Positions 21,744 through 34,379 of a DNA stretch of 64,000 bases are shown piece after piece. The DNA is from Capra hircus (taxonomy: Eukaryota > Chordata > Mammalia > Artiodactyla > Bovidae): the NCBI RefSeq assembly GCF_001704415.2, contig NC_030808.1, positions 136,415,089 through 136,479,088 of the forward strand, given 5' to 3'. The translations under genes were made by a program, and so were the position numbers. The notes beneath the pieces were generated by a model, which was given only the letters and a program-made list of their open reading frames with translations, ran no database searches and had not been told where the DNA came from. Each line of letters begins with the position of its first letter. The first letter of the stretch is position 1.

Positions 21744-22473
21744 TATTGTTACTCAATTCCTGAAATCAGTCTCTAGATTTGGTAACAGGGACTTTAGGAA
21801 TCAGTTCACGTGGCAGAACTGAGTAGAACTAAATGGCCTTGGAGAAGGCTGGCAATTTTCATAAGAATTAGAATGTCTTCCCTTTGTGAAATTCTTTTAT
21901 CTTCAAAGGCTATTAACTCTCTGTATGTACAATTAGACAGTCATTTATCCCAAGGTGGTATATTTTCTTGGGGACATTTTGGCCATTTGTGATGCTATGT
22001 CATCACCACAACTGAAGAACAATGCTATCAATATGGTCAAAATTACATGTGCACTCACTATGTGATGAAAGGAAGGGAAGCTTAAACAGGAATCAGAATG
22101 CATACAAACATGCCAAAGTGGTTTCTAAGGGGGACTGCACACCTGTTGGCAATAATGAGTTAGCAGAGGATAAAACCATTAATTTCCCCCTTTAACTATT
22201 GACTAAAGTCCTCCAAGAAGCTTTTAAAACATGACAGCCAAATCCTCCCTGGCCCTTGACCCCTCCCTTAGACCCCCCTCAACCCACCCGACACATTATG
22301 ACCTAACAGGCAGCAGTGCTTTTTTTCTTTTTAAGTTCTGCAAGTGATTTTCTGTGCAACTAAGGTTAAGAACTACTCTTCTACAGCAGTTTCTCAAATT
22401 TTAAGGTATATTCAAATCACCAGGGGATCTTTCAGATGTGCACAATGATTCAGTGGGTCTGTGATGAAACCTG
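21744..22473. other. intergenic with faint MITE relic
   Basis: No gene recognised. The end (about 22385-22473: 'tttctcaaattttaaggtat', 'gattcagtgggtctgtgatg') looks like an old MER-type DNA element. That element continues at 25905 across the BovB insertion. Confidence 0.45.
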
Positions 22474-22485
22474 AGAATGATTCCT

Positions 22486-25400
22486 CAGTTCAGTCACTCA
22501 GTTGTGTCTGACTCCTTGCGACCCCATGAATCGCAGCACGCCAGGCCTCCCTGTCCATCACCAACTCCCGGAGTTCACTCAAACTCACGTCCATCGAGTC
22601 AGCGATGCCATCCAGCCATCACATTCTCTGTCGTCGCCTTCTCCTCCTGCCCCCAATCCCTCCCAGCAACAGAGTCTTTTCCAATGAGTCAACGCTTCAC
22701 ATGAGGTGGCCAAAGTACTGGAGTTTCAGCTTTAGCATCATTCCTTCCAAAGAAATCCCAGGACGGATCTCCTTTAGAATGGACTGATTGGATCTCCTTG
22801 AAGTCCAAGGGACTCTCAAGAGTCTTCTCCAACACCACAGTTCAAAAGCATCAATTCTTTGGCACTCAGCTTTCTTCACAGTCCAACTCTCACATCCATA
22901 CATGACCACTGGGAAAACCATAGCCTTGACTAGACAGACCTTTGTTGGCAAAGTAATGTCTCTGCTTTTCAATATGCTATCTAGGTTGGTCATAACTTTT
23001 CTTCCAGGAGCAAGTGTCTTAATTTCATGGCTGCAATCACCATCTGCAGTGATTTGGGAGCCCCGCAAAATAAAGTCTGACACTGTTTCCACTGTTTCCC
23101 CATCTATTTCCCATGAAGTGATGGGACCAGATGCCATGATCTTTGTTTTCTGAATGTTGAGCTTTAAGGCAAATTTTTCACTCTCCTCTTTCACTTTCAT
23201 CAAGAGGCTTTTTCGTTCCTCTTCATTTTCTGCCATAAGAGTGGTGTCATCTGCATATCTGAGGTTATTGATATTTCTCCTGGCAATCTTGATTCCAGCT
23301 TGTGCTTCATCCAGCCCAGCGTTTCTCATAATGTACTCTGCATAGAAGTTAAATAAGCAGGGTGACAATATACTCCCTTGACGTACTCCTTTTCCTATAT
23401 GGAACCAGTCTGTTGTTCCATGTGAAGTTCTAACTGTTGCTTCCTGACCAGCATACAGGTTTCTCAAGAGGCAGGTCAGGTGGTCTGGTATTCCCGTCTC
23501 TTTCAGAATTTCCCACAGTTTATTGTGATCCACACATTCAAAGACTTTGGCATAGTCAATAAAGCAGAAATAGATGTTTTTCTGGAACTCTCTTGCTCTT
23601 TCCATGACCCAGAGGAAGTTGGAAATTTTATCTCTGGTTCCTCTGCCTTTTCTAAAACCAGCTTGAACATCAGGAAGTTCATGGTTCACATATAGCTGAA
23701 GCCTTGCTTGGAGAATTTTAAGCATTACTTTACTAGCATGTGAGATGAGTGCAATTGTGCAGTAGTTTGAACATTTCTTTCTTTTGGATTGGAATGAAAA
23801 CTGACCTTTTCCAGTCCTGCGGCCACTGCTGAGTTTTCCAAACTTGCTGGCATATTGAGTGCAGCACTTTCACAGCATCATCTTTCAGGATTTGAAACAG
23901 CTCAACTGGAATTCCATCACCTCCACTAGCTTTGTTCTTAGTAGTGATGCTTTCTAAGGCCGACTTGACTTCACATTCCAGGATGTCTGGCTCTAGATAA
24001 GTGATCACACCATCATGATTATCTGGGTTGTGAAGATCTTTTTGTACAGTTCTTCTGTGTATTCTTGCCACCTCTTCTTAATATCTTCTGCCTCTGTTAG
24101 GTCCATACCATTTCTGTCCTTTATCGAGCCCATCTTTGCATGAAATGTTCCCTTGGTATCTCTAATTTTCTTGAAGAGATCCCTAGTCTTTCCCATTCTG
24201 TTGCTTGCCTCTATTTTTTTGCATTGATCTCTGAGCAAGGCTTTCTTATCTCTTCTTGCTATTCTTTGGAACTCTGCATTCAGATGCTTATATCTTTCCT
24301 TTTCTCCTTTGCTTTTCCCCTCTCTTCTTTTCACAGCTATTTGTAAGGCTTCCCCAGGCAGCCATTCTGCTTTTTTGCATTTCTTTTCCATGGGGATGGT
24401 CTTGATCCCTGTCTCCTGTACAATGTCATGAACAATGTCCATAGTTCATCAGGCACTCTATCTATCAGATCTAGGCCCTTAAATCTATTTCTCACTTCCA
24501 CTGTATAATCATAAGGGATTTGATTTAGGTCATACCTGAATGGTCTAGTGGTTTTCCCTACTTTCTTCAATTTAAGTCTGAATTTGGCAATAAGGAGTTC
24601 ATGATTTGAGCCACAGTCAACTCCTGGTCTTGTTTTGCTGTATAGAGAAAAAACTGTATAGAGCTTCTCCATCTTTGGCTGCAAAGAATATAATTAATCT
24701 AATTTCAGTGTTGACCATCTGGTGATGTCCCTGTGTAGAGTCTTCTCTTGTCTTGTTGGAAGAGGGTGTTTGCTATGACCAGGGCATTCCTTTGGAAAAA
24801 CTCTAATAATCTTTGCCTTGCTTCATTCTGCATTTGAAGGCCAAATTTGCCTGTTACTCCAGGTGTTTCTTGACTTCCTACTTTAGCATTCCAATCCACT
24901 AATAATGAAAAGGACATCTTTTTGGGTGTTAGTTCTAAAAGGTCCTGTAGGTCTTCATAGAACCGTTCAACTTCAGCTTCTTCAGCGTTATTGGTTGGGG
25001 CATAGACTTAGATTACTGTAATATTGTATGGTTTGCCTTAGAAATGAACAGAGATCATTCTGTCGTTTTTGAGATTGCATTCAATTACTGCATTTCGGAC
25101 TCTTTTGTTGACCATGATGGCTACTCCATTTCTTCTAAGGGATTCCTGCCCATGGTAGTGGATATAATGGTCATCTGAGTTAAATTCACCCATTCCAGTC
25201 CATTTTAGATCGCTAATTCCTGGAATGTCAACGTTCACTCTTGCCATCTCCTGTTTGACCACTTCCAATTTGCCTTGATTCACGGACCTGACATTCCAGG
25301 TTCTTATGCAATATTGCTCTTTACAGCATCGGACCTTACTTCTATCACCAGTCACATCCACAACTGGGTATTATTTTTGCTTTGGCTCCATCCCTTCATT

Positions 25401-25892
25401 CTTGCTGGAGTTATTTCTCCACTGATCTCCAGTAGCATATTGGGCACCTATCAAGCCGGGGAGTTCCCCTTTCAGTGTCCTATCATTTTGCCTTTTTATA
25501 CTGTTCATGGGGTTCTCAAGGCAAGAATAGTGAAGTGGTTTGCCATTCCCTTCTCCAGTGGACCACATTCTGTCAGACCTCTCTAGTATGACCCTCCCAT
25601 CTTGGGTGGCCCCACACGGCATGGCTTGGTTTCATTGAGTTAGACAAGGCTGTGGTCCTCGTGTGATTAGATTGACTAGTTTTCTGTTATTATGGTTTCA
25701 GTGTGTCTGCCCTCTGATGTCCACTCGCAACACCCACCGTCTTACTTTAGTTTCTCTTACCTTGGATGTGGGATATCTCTTCACAGCTGCTCCAGCAAAG
25801 CACAGCCACTGCTCCTTACCTTTGACGAGGGGTATCTCCTCACTGCCGCCCCTCCTGACATTGAATGTGGAGTAGCTCCTCTCAGAATCATT
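22486..25892 (-). mobile_element. near full-length BovB LINE, antisense
   Basis: The BovB is 3407 bases, from its 3' end at 22486 to its 5' region at 25892, with a perfect 12-bp target-site duplication (agaatgattcct at 22474-22485 and 25893-25904). Endonuclease and reverse transcriptase can be followed in order on the minus strand: 25361-25038 (QYCIRTWNVRSVNQGKLEVV), 24917-24705, 24684-24337, 24442-24005, 24071-23733 and 23725-22697. Frameshifts separate the segments, so it cannot move by itself now. It is the most complete BovB in the window. Confidence 0.95.
22697..23725 (-). pseudogene. BovB reverse transcriptase segment
   Basis: A 342-codon open stretch of BovB ORF2, on the minus strand. 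It contains reverse transcriptase motif A (FIDYAKVFECVDHNKL), RQGSILSPCLFNFYAEYIM, and the catalytic YADD at about residues 157-160 (codons at 23246-23257). A downstream C-terminal region ends ECQRIDAFELWCWRRLLRVP... The enzyme copies BovB RNA at the nicked target. The upstream endonuclease part is in other frames, so this is a fragment of a broken protein. Confidence 0.85.
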
Positions 25893-25904
25893 AGAATGAT
25901 TCCT

Positions 25905-26130
25905 AATAAGCTTTAAAGTAGGGAGTACCCAGCCTCCAGTCTGCAGACTGTTGCCTCCTGTCAGATCAGTGCCAGGATTAGACTAGAAATATAGTGCAAA
26001 ATAAAAGTCATTCACTTGAGTCACCCCCAAACCATCCTCCCCACCCCCGGTCCATGGAAAAAATTGTCTTCCACGAAATTAGTCCCTGGTGCCAAAAAGG
26101 TTGGGGATGCTGCTTTAAGGTGATGTTGCT
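25905..26130. mobile_element. old DNA-element relics
   Basis: 25905-25930 continues the MITE relic cut by BovB. About 26030-26120 ('gtctgc', 'attgtcttccacgaaa', 'gtgccaaaaaggttgggga') resembles the end of another ancestral hAT-type element. Edges and families are uncertain. Confidence 0.42.
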
Positions 26131-26167
26131 GCTGGACCACACTGTGTAGGAACAAAGTAGATCATTG

Positions 26168-27803
26168 TTAGGGTATGGACCTTACAGAAGCAGAAGATAT
26201 TAAGAAGAGGTGGCAAGAATACATGGAAGAATTGTACAAAAAAGATCTCCACGACCTGGATAATCATGATGGTGTGATCATTTATCTAGAGCCAGACATC
26301 CTGGAATGTGAAGTCAAGTGGGCCTTAGAAAGCATCACTACGAACAAAGCTAGCGGAGGTGATGGAATTCCAGTGGAGCTATTTCAAATCCTGAAAGATG
26401 ATGCTGTGAAAGTGCTGCACTCAATATGCCAGCAAATTTGGAAATCTCAGCAGTGGCCACAGGACTGGAAAAGTTCAGTTTTCATTCCAACCCCAAAGAA
26501 AGGCAATGCCAAAGAATGCTCAAACTACCGCACAATTGCACTCATCTCACATGCTAGTAAAGTCATGCTAAAAATTCTCCAAGCCAGACTTCAACAATAC
26601 ATGAACCGTGAACTTCCAGATGTTGAAGCTGGTTTTAGAAAAGGCAGAGGAACCAGAGATCAAATTGCCAACATCCGCTGGATCATCAAAAAAGCAAGAG
26701 AGTTCCAGAAAAACATCTATTTCTGCTTTATTGACTATGCCAAAGCCTTTGAATGTGTAGATCACAATAAACTGTGGAAAATTATGAAAGAGATGGGAAT
26801 ACCAGACCTCCTGACCTGCCTTTTGAATAATCTGTATGCAGGTCAGGAAGCAACAGTTAGAACTTCACATGGAACAACAGACTGGTTCCATATAGGAAAA
26901 GGAGTACATCAAGGCTGTATATTATCACCCTGCTTATTTAACTTCTATGCAGAGTACATCATGAGAAACGCTGGACTGGAAGAAACACAAGCTGGAATCA
27001 AGATTGCGAGAAGAAATATCAATAACCTCAGATATGCAGATGATACCACCCTTATGGCAGAAAGTGAAGAGGAACTAAAAAGCCTCTTGATGAAAGTGAA
27101 AGAGGAGAGTGAAAAAGTTGGCTTAAAGCTCAACATTCAGAAAACGAAGATCATGGCATCTGGTCCCATCACTTCATGGGAAATAGATGGGGAAACAGTG
27201 GAAACAGTATCAGACTTTATTTTTGGGAGCTCCAAAACCACTACAGATGGTGACTGCAGCCATGAAATTAAAAGACGCTTACCCCTTGGAACAAAAGTTA
27301 TGACCAACTTAGATAGCATATTCAAAAGCAGAGACATTACTTTGCCAACTAAGGTCTGTCTATTCAGGCTATGGTTTTTCCAGTAGTCATCCATGGATGT
27401 GAGAGTTGGACTGTGAAGAAGGCTGCGTGCCAAAGAATTGATGCTTTTGAACTGTGGTGTTGGAGAAGACTCTTGAGGGTCCCTTGGACTTCAAGGAGAT
27501 GCAACCAGTCCATCTGAAGGAGATCGACCCTGGGATTTCTTTGGAAGGAATGATGCTAAAGCTGAAACTCCAGTACTTTGGCCACCTCATGCGAAGAGTT
27601 GACTCATTGGAAAAGACTCTGATGCTGGGAAGGATTGGGGGCAGAAGGAGAAGGGGACGACAGAGGATGAGATGGCTGGATGGCATCACTGACTCGATGA
27701 ACGTGAATCTGAGTGAACTCCGGGAGTTGGTGATGGACAGGGAGGCCTGGTGTGCCGCGATTCGTGGGGTCGCAAGGAGTCGGACACGACTGAGCTGAAC
27801 TGA
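26168..27803 (+). mobile_element. BovB LINE, 3' 1.6 kb
   Basis: A 5'-truncated sense BovB from 'tatggaccttacagaagcag' to the end 'gtcggacacgactgagctga'. Its reverse transcriptase frame is still open over 403 codons. No clear target-site duplication was recognised. Confidence 0.93.
26175..27386 (+). pseudogene. BovB reverse transcriptase, 403-codon open remnant
   Basis: An open frame encoding the BovB reverse transcriptase region: ALESITTNKASGGDGIPVEL, then QDWKSSVFIPTPKKGNAKEC, motif A FIDYAKAFECVDHNKL, KGVHQGCILSPCLF, and LRYADDTTL with the catalytic YADD at about residues 287-290. It lacks the endonuclease domain, and the frame ends where the last part shifts at about 27370-27386. The C-terminal part continues in another frame at 27454-27798. 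Not expected to be a working gene. Confidence 0.85.
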
Positions 27804-30309
27804 GACAGAATTTTTATGCAAACTCAGTGGCTATGAGATCTTAAAGTATGTGTCACTTGGGAGACAACTAAACATGCAGATCTGCAAGCTCCAGTCTCAG
27901 AAATTAAACCTTAGTGGATCTCAATAAACATCCCAAGGGATTTTGAGATTCACAGTCTGGGTACCAAACCTATACTAACCTACACAACTGATATTTACTC
28001 TACAAATCACATTGTTTAAAAGATGGCAGCATTATTTACTAATTTTACAAGCTACCTTCACCAAATGTGGGGAAATTTTTCTCTTGCTCTCAGTATAAGA
28101 AGAAATTATCCTCAAATTCATTGGCTTAAACCAACAATTATATATATTTCATGATTCTGTATTTCAGGACTTGGGCGGAGGTTGACTGGGTGATTTTTCT
28201 ACTCTCCTTGTGGTGCCAACTCAAGTCACTTAGTAGTATCCAGCTGGCAAATAGGCTAACCTGAAGAGTCCCAGATGGCTTCACTTCACATGCCTTGGCT
28301 GGAAGGCTGGGCAACTGTTGCCTGGAATGCCTACACACAAGCTTACCAGTCTGGTAGTTTTGGCTGAGGTAATAGATCTCCTTACATGGCAGCTCAAAGT
28401 TTCAAGTGCTTCAGGGCACAGGAAGTGGAAGCTGCCATTGTCCTAAGGTATGGACTCAGAAACTGGCACAGTCATTTCTGCCATAGTCTATTGGCCAAAG
28501 CAGTTTTACAGAGCCCAACCAGATTCAAGGAGAGGAGTCAATAAACAGAGTAGAGTAATGGGCATACAGCCCTCTGGAAAAACTCAAGGGCAATTGAATA
28601 GGGATATGAACTCAAAAGGATTCCGTTCTTCATTTATTGCTATTTTAAAATTCTTTATAATTTTTGAATGAAGGTCACTAGATTTTCATTTTGCACTGCC
28701 ACCCACAAATTATGTAGCCTGTCTTCATCATAAACCTCACTTTACAATGAATAGAGTATTTAACATTTTTTGGCCATCTTTAATTGGCCATAAGCTTCCT
28801 CAATCCTTACCATCATTCTGTATTCAAAATTATCCTTTCAAAATGCAGACTGAGGTTTGTGGCATAAATTCAGCATACAGAAGGGAAAAAAAATTATAAG
28901 GTTGAAAATTGGAACAGATGCTATGGTAAGTTTAGGATTAAAAAGTGTTGGAAACCAACCACATTGATTGTCTGCTAACACCTTTTAACTGATCACCTCT
29001 GGGCCCACTCACTCAGTTAGGTCAGTTAGGCAGTAGCCAACAGGTATCCAGGGTCAATATCTGTGCTGATGTATATTGTCCTGGATGAGAAATGTATTGT
29101 CCTTGATGAGTATATTTTCCTTGATGAGAAGGTAGCCAGTAACCACTATATAGAAAGAAGTCTCAGCAAACCTGGATTTGTTTTGGAGGCAAAACTATGC
29201 AAAGGTTATTAGAGAAGGCAGTGACAACTCCTATGCTTTTGGAGAACCCCAGCCACATTTGACATTTCTTTGGGTCATCAGTCATTTGTGCTACATTATA
29301 TTCTCAGCAGGTGTCCAGTAAGGTTGCTGGTGATGAATCTAAGCAATAAATAGCCTCAAAACAGTAACAACTACCAAACACCAAGAGAGATAGAATGGAG
29401 ACACAATTAATGGAGAACAAGGTCAGAAAAAGTTAAGTACAGATCTTTGCACAAAGATGAAGATTATTGAATTGAAACTATTAATAAGATAAACTCTTGA
29501 AAGGTATGATTGTCCAGTGAAAGTTTATTAGGCAAAGAAGTCAGACTTTGAAAGAAATGAGGGTTGGCAGAGTACTGAAAAGAAATAGAAACTATGTTGG
29601 TATAAGGACCAGAAGAAAATCAGCCCGCTAGTGTGGAGGAACATGGGTAGAGGAATGTTACAAGACAAATTGGAGGTGAGGAGAGGAGAGCCATTGCTCC
29701 AGGGCACTGTTCCAAGGCTGCAGAATCTGAATTTACTCCACAAGCTATGGGAAGTTTGCTATTGGTTTGGAGGAAATGAGTGATGGCCTTTTACTCTATT
29801 ATTCAAGCATAATAGTGGACGTCTCCAGCTGATGCACTTTCCTTATCTCAGGAGATTATTTGAAGAAGTTAATATGTATCTCTTGGAGTTTGAAGAACAT
29901 AAGGGTCTAGTGTCTGCACTCCCACCTGAAGAAAATCTAAAGGGTCAAAGAAAAGATGACTAGCTACTGTGATGGAAGGAGTGAGAATTGGCCTGCATTT
30001 CCAGAGTTCTTGGAGGTGAAGAGTGTCTTGTGTTGTGGTAGATGTGATGCCTGAAAGACTTGTTTCTCCAACCACTGGGAGTGACGCCAGCAGACATTCC
30101 CCCACCATCAGTCTCCTGGGGATTGTTTTGCCTGAAGAAAGATGATAACTAGATGGTATAGGGGTATAAAGTCCCAGTTTAGGAAAATTAGAAAAATTCT
30201 GCAGGGTCAGGTTCAACACTTCCTGTAGCCTGGCTAAGTCCTCTGTTGAGATTGTAGCAAAGCTCAGCTTCTCCTGCTAATCAATTTAGACTTTTTTCCT
30301 TCCTTTCTT
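27804..30309. other. intergenic with old repeat relic
   Basis: No gene recognised. About 28100-28540 ('tggcttaaaccaacaattat', 'tctattggccaaagcagtttt'-like text) resembles an ancestral mammalian interspersed repeat, family not assigned. The rest looks single-copy. Open frames here (for example 29869-30219, minus) have no recognised similarity. Confidence 0.42.
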
Positions 30310-30612
30310 TTCCTCCACTCTTCTCCAGGAGCATATTGGACACCTACTGACATAGGGGTTCATCTAGCAGTGTTATATCTTTTTGCCTTTTCATACTGAT
30401 AATGGGGTTCTAAAGGTAAGAATGCTGAAGTGGTTTGCCATTCCCTTCTCCAGTGGATCACATTTTATCAGAACTCTCCACCATGACCTGTCTGTCTTGG
30501 ATGAGTCTACACAGCGTGGCTCATAGTTTCATTGAGTTACACAAAGCTGTGATCCACATGATCATTTTGGTTAGTTTTCTGTGATTGTGGTTTTCATTCT
30601 GCCCTCTGATGG
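30310..30612 (-). mobile_element. BovB LINE, inverted 5' arm
   Basis: Antisense BovB 5' sequence. 'agtggtttgccattcccttctc' is shared with the same BovB region at 25.53 kb (sense and antisense copies), ending at 'ttctgccctctgatgg'. It abuts a sense BovB that starts about 60 bases earlier in BovB order, giving a short duplicated stretch in opposite orientations. Confidence 0.82.
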
Positions 30613-33492
30613 ATGAGGATAACACTGAAAGATGAAGCCCCCAGGTCAATAGGTATACAATATGCTACTGGAGAAGAGCAGAAAAATAGCTCCAGGAGGA
30701 ATGTAGAGGCTGACCCAGAGCAGAAGCAATACCCAGTTGTAGATGTGTCTTGTGGTGAAGTAAAGTCCCATGCCATAAAGAACAATATTGCATAGGAACG
30801 TGGAATATGAAGTCCATGAATCAAGGTAAGTTGGAAGTGGTCAAACAGGAGCAAAAGCAAGAGTGAAATGAACATTTTATGATTCGCTGAGCTAAATGGA
30901 TGAGAAGGAGCAAATTTAACTCAGATGACCATGATATCTAATCTCTTAGAGAAATGGAGTAGCCCTCATAGTCAAAGAAAGAATCTGAAATGCAGAACTT
31001 AGGTGCAATCTCAAAAATGGCAGATTGATTTCAGGCTTATTTCCAAGGCAAATCATTCAATATCACAGTAATCCAAGTCTATGCCCCAATCACTAATACC
31101 AAAGAAGATGAATTTGAACAATCCTGTTCTAAAAAAAGATGTCCTTTTCAACACAGGAGACTGGAATGTAAAAGTAGGAAGTCAAGAGATATCTGTAATA
31201 GGCAAGTTTTGCCTTGGAGTACAAAATGAATCTGGGCAAAGGCTAACAGAGTTTTGCCAAGAGAACACACTGGTCATAGCAAACACCCTCTTCCAATAGC
31301 ACAAGAGATGACTCCCCACATGGACATCACCAGATGGTCAATACCAAAATCAGAGTGATTACATGCTTCGCAGCTGAAGAGAGAAAATTTCTATGCAGTT
31401 AGCAAAAACAAGACCTGGAGCTGACTGAAGGCTCCTTATTGCAAAATTCACGCTCAAATTTAAGAAATTAGGGAAAACCACTAGGCCAATCAGGTATGAT
31501 CTAAATAAAATTCTTTATGATTTTATACAGTGGAGGTGATGGATAGATTCAAGGGACTAGGAGCTGGTCCTTTCAGAGTGACTGAAGAATTATGGATGGA
31601 TGTTCATACCATTGTACAGCAGGTGGTGAAAAAAACATTCCAAAGGCAGGGGGAAATGCAAGAAGGCAAAACGGTTGTCTGAGGAGGCCTTACAAATAGC
31701 TGAGAAAAGAAGAGCTGTGAAAAGCAGAGGAATAAAGGAAGGATATACCTATCTGAATGCAGAGTACCAAAGAGAAACAAGGAGAGTTAAGAAAGGCTTC
31801 TTAAGAAAACAATGCAAAGAAACAGAGGAAAACCATAGAATGAGAAAGTCTAGAGATCTTTTCAAGAAAATTAGAGATACCCAAGGGAACATTTCAAGCA
31901 AAAATGGGCACAATAAAGGAAAGAAACAGTACTGACCTAACAGAAGCAGAAGAGGTGGCAAGACTATACAGAACTGTACAAAAAATGTCTTAATGACCCA
32001 GATAACCATGATGTTGTGGCCATTCACCTAGAGCCAGACATCCTGGAGTGTGAAGTCAACTGGATCTTAGCAAGCATTACTATGAACAAAGTTAGTGAAG
32101 ATGACAGAATTCCAGCTGAGCTATTTCAAATCCTAAAAGATGGTGCTGTTAAAGTGCTGCGCTCAATATGTCAGCAAATTTGGAAAACTCAGCAGTGGCC
32201 ACAAGACCAGTAAAGGTCAATTTTTGTTCCAGTCTCAAAGAAGAGCAATGTCAAAGAATGTTCAAACTACCACACAATCTCATTCATTTCACATGCTAGC
32301 AAGGTAAGGCTCAAAATCCTTCAAGCTAAGCTTCAACATTGTGTGAACTGAGAACTTACGGACGTACAAGCTGGATTTAGGAAGGGCAGAGGAACCAGAG
32401 AAAAAATCGCCAACATCTGCTGAATTATAGAAAAAGCAAAAGAATTCAAGAAAAAACATCTACTTCTGCTTCACTGACTATGCTAAAGCCTTTGACTACA
32501 CAGGTCATAATGAACTGTGGAAAATTCAAGAGATGGGAATACCAGACTTTACCTGCCTTCTAAGAAACCTGTATGCAGGTCAATAAACAGTAGTCAGAAC
32601 CAGACATGGAACAATGGACTGGTTCCAAGTCGGGAAAGGAGTACGTCAAGGCTGTCTATTGTCACCCTGCTTGTTTAACTTCTATGCAGAGTACATCATG
32701 TGAAATGCCAGGCTGAATGATGCACAAGATGGAATCAAGATTTCTGGGAGAAATATCAATAATCTCAGATATGCAGATGACACCACTCTAATGAAAGAAA
32801 GTGAAGAGGAACTAAAGAGTCTCTTGATGAAGGTGAAAAAACAGAAAAAGCTGGCTTAAGACTCAACATTCAAAAAATTAAGATCATGGCTTCTGGTCCT
32901 ATCACTTCACACCAAAGAGATGGGGAAAAAAATGGAAACAGTGACATATTTATTTTCCTGGGCTCCCAAATCAATGCAGGCTGCATTGGTGACTGCAGCC
33001 ATGAAATTAAAAGACTTGCTCCTTGTAATAAAAGCTATAACAAATGTAGACAGCATATTAAAAGGAGGTCCTTATAGTCAAAGTTATGGTTTTTTGTAAG
33101 ATTTGAACCATAAAGAGGGCTGAGCATCAAAGAATTGATGCTTTCGTGTTGTGGTGCTGGAGAAGACTCACGCGAGTACCCCCGAGAGCAAGGAGATCAA
33201 ACCAGTCAATTCTAAAGGAAATCAACCCTGAATATTCACTGGAAGGACTGATGCTGAAGTGAAGCTTCACTACTTTGGCCACCTGATGGGAAGAGCCAAT
33301 TTATTGGAAAACACTGTGATATGGGAATGATAAAGGTCAGGAGAAGCGGACGACAGAGGACGAGATGGTTGGATGGCAGCACCAATTCAATGGACAAGAG
33401 TTTGAGCATGATCCAGGAGATGAAGGACAGGAAGCCTGCTGTGCGGCAGTCCATGGAATCGCAGAGAGTTGGACACTACTGAGCGACTATTA
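30613..33492 (+). mobile_element. BovB LINE, sense arm, 2.9 kb
   Basis: Sense BovB from just upstream of the endonuclease to the 3' end ('gagttggacactactgagcg'). Recognisable are TNTLFQ-type endonuclease sequence (ENTLVIANTLFQ, 31264-31299), QRIWKTQQWPQD-type text near 32.18 kb, and a YADD region near 32.77 kb. Frames are broken throughout. With the inverted arm it resembles a twin-primed insertion. Confidence 0.92.
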
Positions 33493-33861
33493 CCTGTCCT
33501 CCTACCAAGGGTTCCAAACCTGGAGAGGTTAGAAACTTGGCAGAGGGGCAAGAGCACAAGACAGCATAAGCAAGAAGATGACAACCCCACTCTTTCCCTG
33601 ACTTAAAAGTTTAAAACTGTTCCCCATCTCTTCATGTTTTATGATATGGCTCATAGTGGACCCTTTCCTTTAATGGGTTAAATGTACCATATTCTTCTGA
33701 AATGCAGGTCTCCAATGTCCCACGTCGCAAAAAAAAATTGAACTTTCACTTTGTCTAAGGTGAAACTGGTGGTCCCAGTCTGTAAAACCTAGAAACATTG
33801 TCTTGGCTGATACTATGTCTCTCTGGTTATTCCAACTGCAGGCATTCTGAGAGATGTATGC
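33493..33861. other. intergenic, no gene seen
   Basis: Single-copy-looking sequence between BovB and the SINEs upstream of NPHP3. No feature recognised. Confidence 0.45.
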
Positions 33862-33994
33862 ATGCTGCTGCTGCTGCTGCTGCTGCTAAGTCGCTTCAGT
33901 CGTGTCCGACTCTGTGCAACACCATAGACGGCAGCCCACCAGGCTCCTCCGTCCCTGGGGTTCTCCAGGCAAGAGCACTGGAGTGGGTTGCCAT
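33862..33994 (-). mobile_element. Bov-A SINE with CTG-repeat tail, antisense
   Basis: An eight-unit CTG run is followed by 'aagtcgcttcagtcgtgtcc' and the antisense Bov-A body to 'ggagtgggttgccatt'. The CTG run is the complement of the CAG-type Bov-A2 tail. Confidence 0.92.
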
Positions 33995-34046
33995 TAATGA
34001 GAGGCATATAGCAGTCGCTCAATAAATTTCTGACTTCCTAACTGCC

Positions 34047-34200
34047 TTTGGGTTCGATCCTTGGGTCGGGAAGATCCCCTAGAGGAGGAAAAGGCAAACC
34101 CACTCCAGTATTCTTGCAGGGATAATCCCATGGGCAGAGGAGCCTGGCAGGCTACAGTCCATGGGATCCTAAAGAGTGGGACGCGGCTGAGCACACACGC
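34047..34200 (+). mobile_element. Bov-tA SINE, sense, 5'-truncated
   Basis: 'gggttcgatccttgggtcgg' (tRNA B-box side), 'aacccactccagtattcttg' and 'gctgagcacacacgcatgc' identify a Bov-tA. It ends about 180 bases before the NPHP3 CpG island. Confidence 0.9.
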
Positions 34201-34379
34201 ATGCAAACTACCTTCGGAGAGGAGAGCAGCGTCTGGAAAGGCCGCAGCATATAAACTGCAGCAACAGAAGTTGAGCTACATGGGACCCAGGCCAGAGCTC
34301 GATGTGAGGCACGCACCCGTGGGGAAGTCTTGGCCAGATAGAGGGAACTGTGAGAAGCCTACTTGCGCCCTCCCGTAGG

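Noticed and set aside
22697..27386. Long open frames as host protein genes
   Set aside because: They contain BovB reverse transcriptase motifs and match the other BovB copies in the window.
33862..33890. CTG trinucleotide run that could be a repeat-expansion locus
   Set aside because: It is the complement of the normal CAG-type tail of a Bov-A2 SINE and is short. The same tail occurs at 20691 and 21730.
1..34200. CRISPR-like or bacterial-type repeat arrays
   Set aside because: All repeats are interspersed eukaryotic retroelements, microsatellites or LTRs. There are no regular short repeats with unique spacers.
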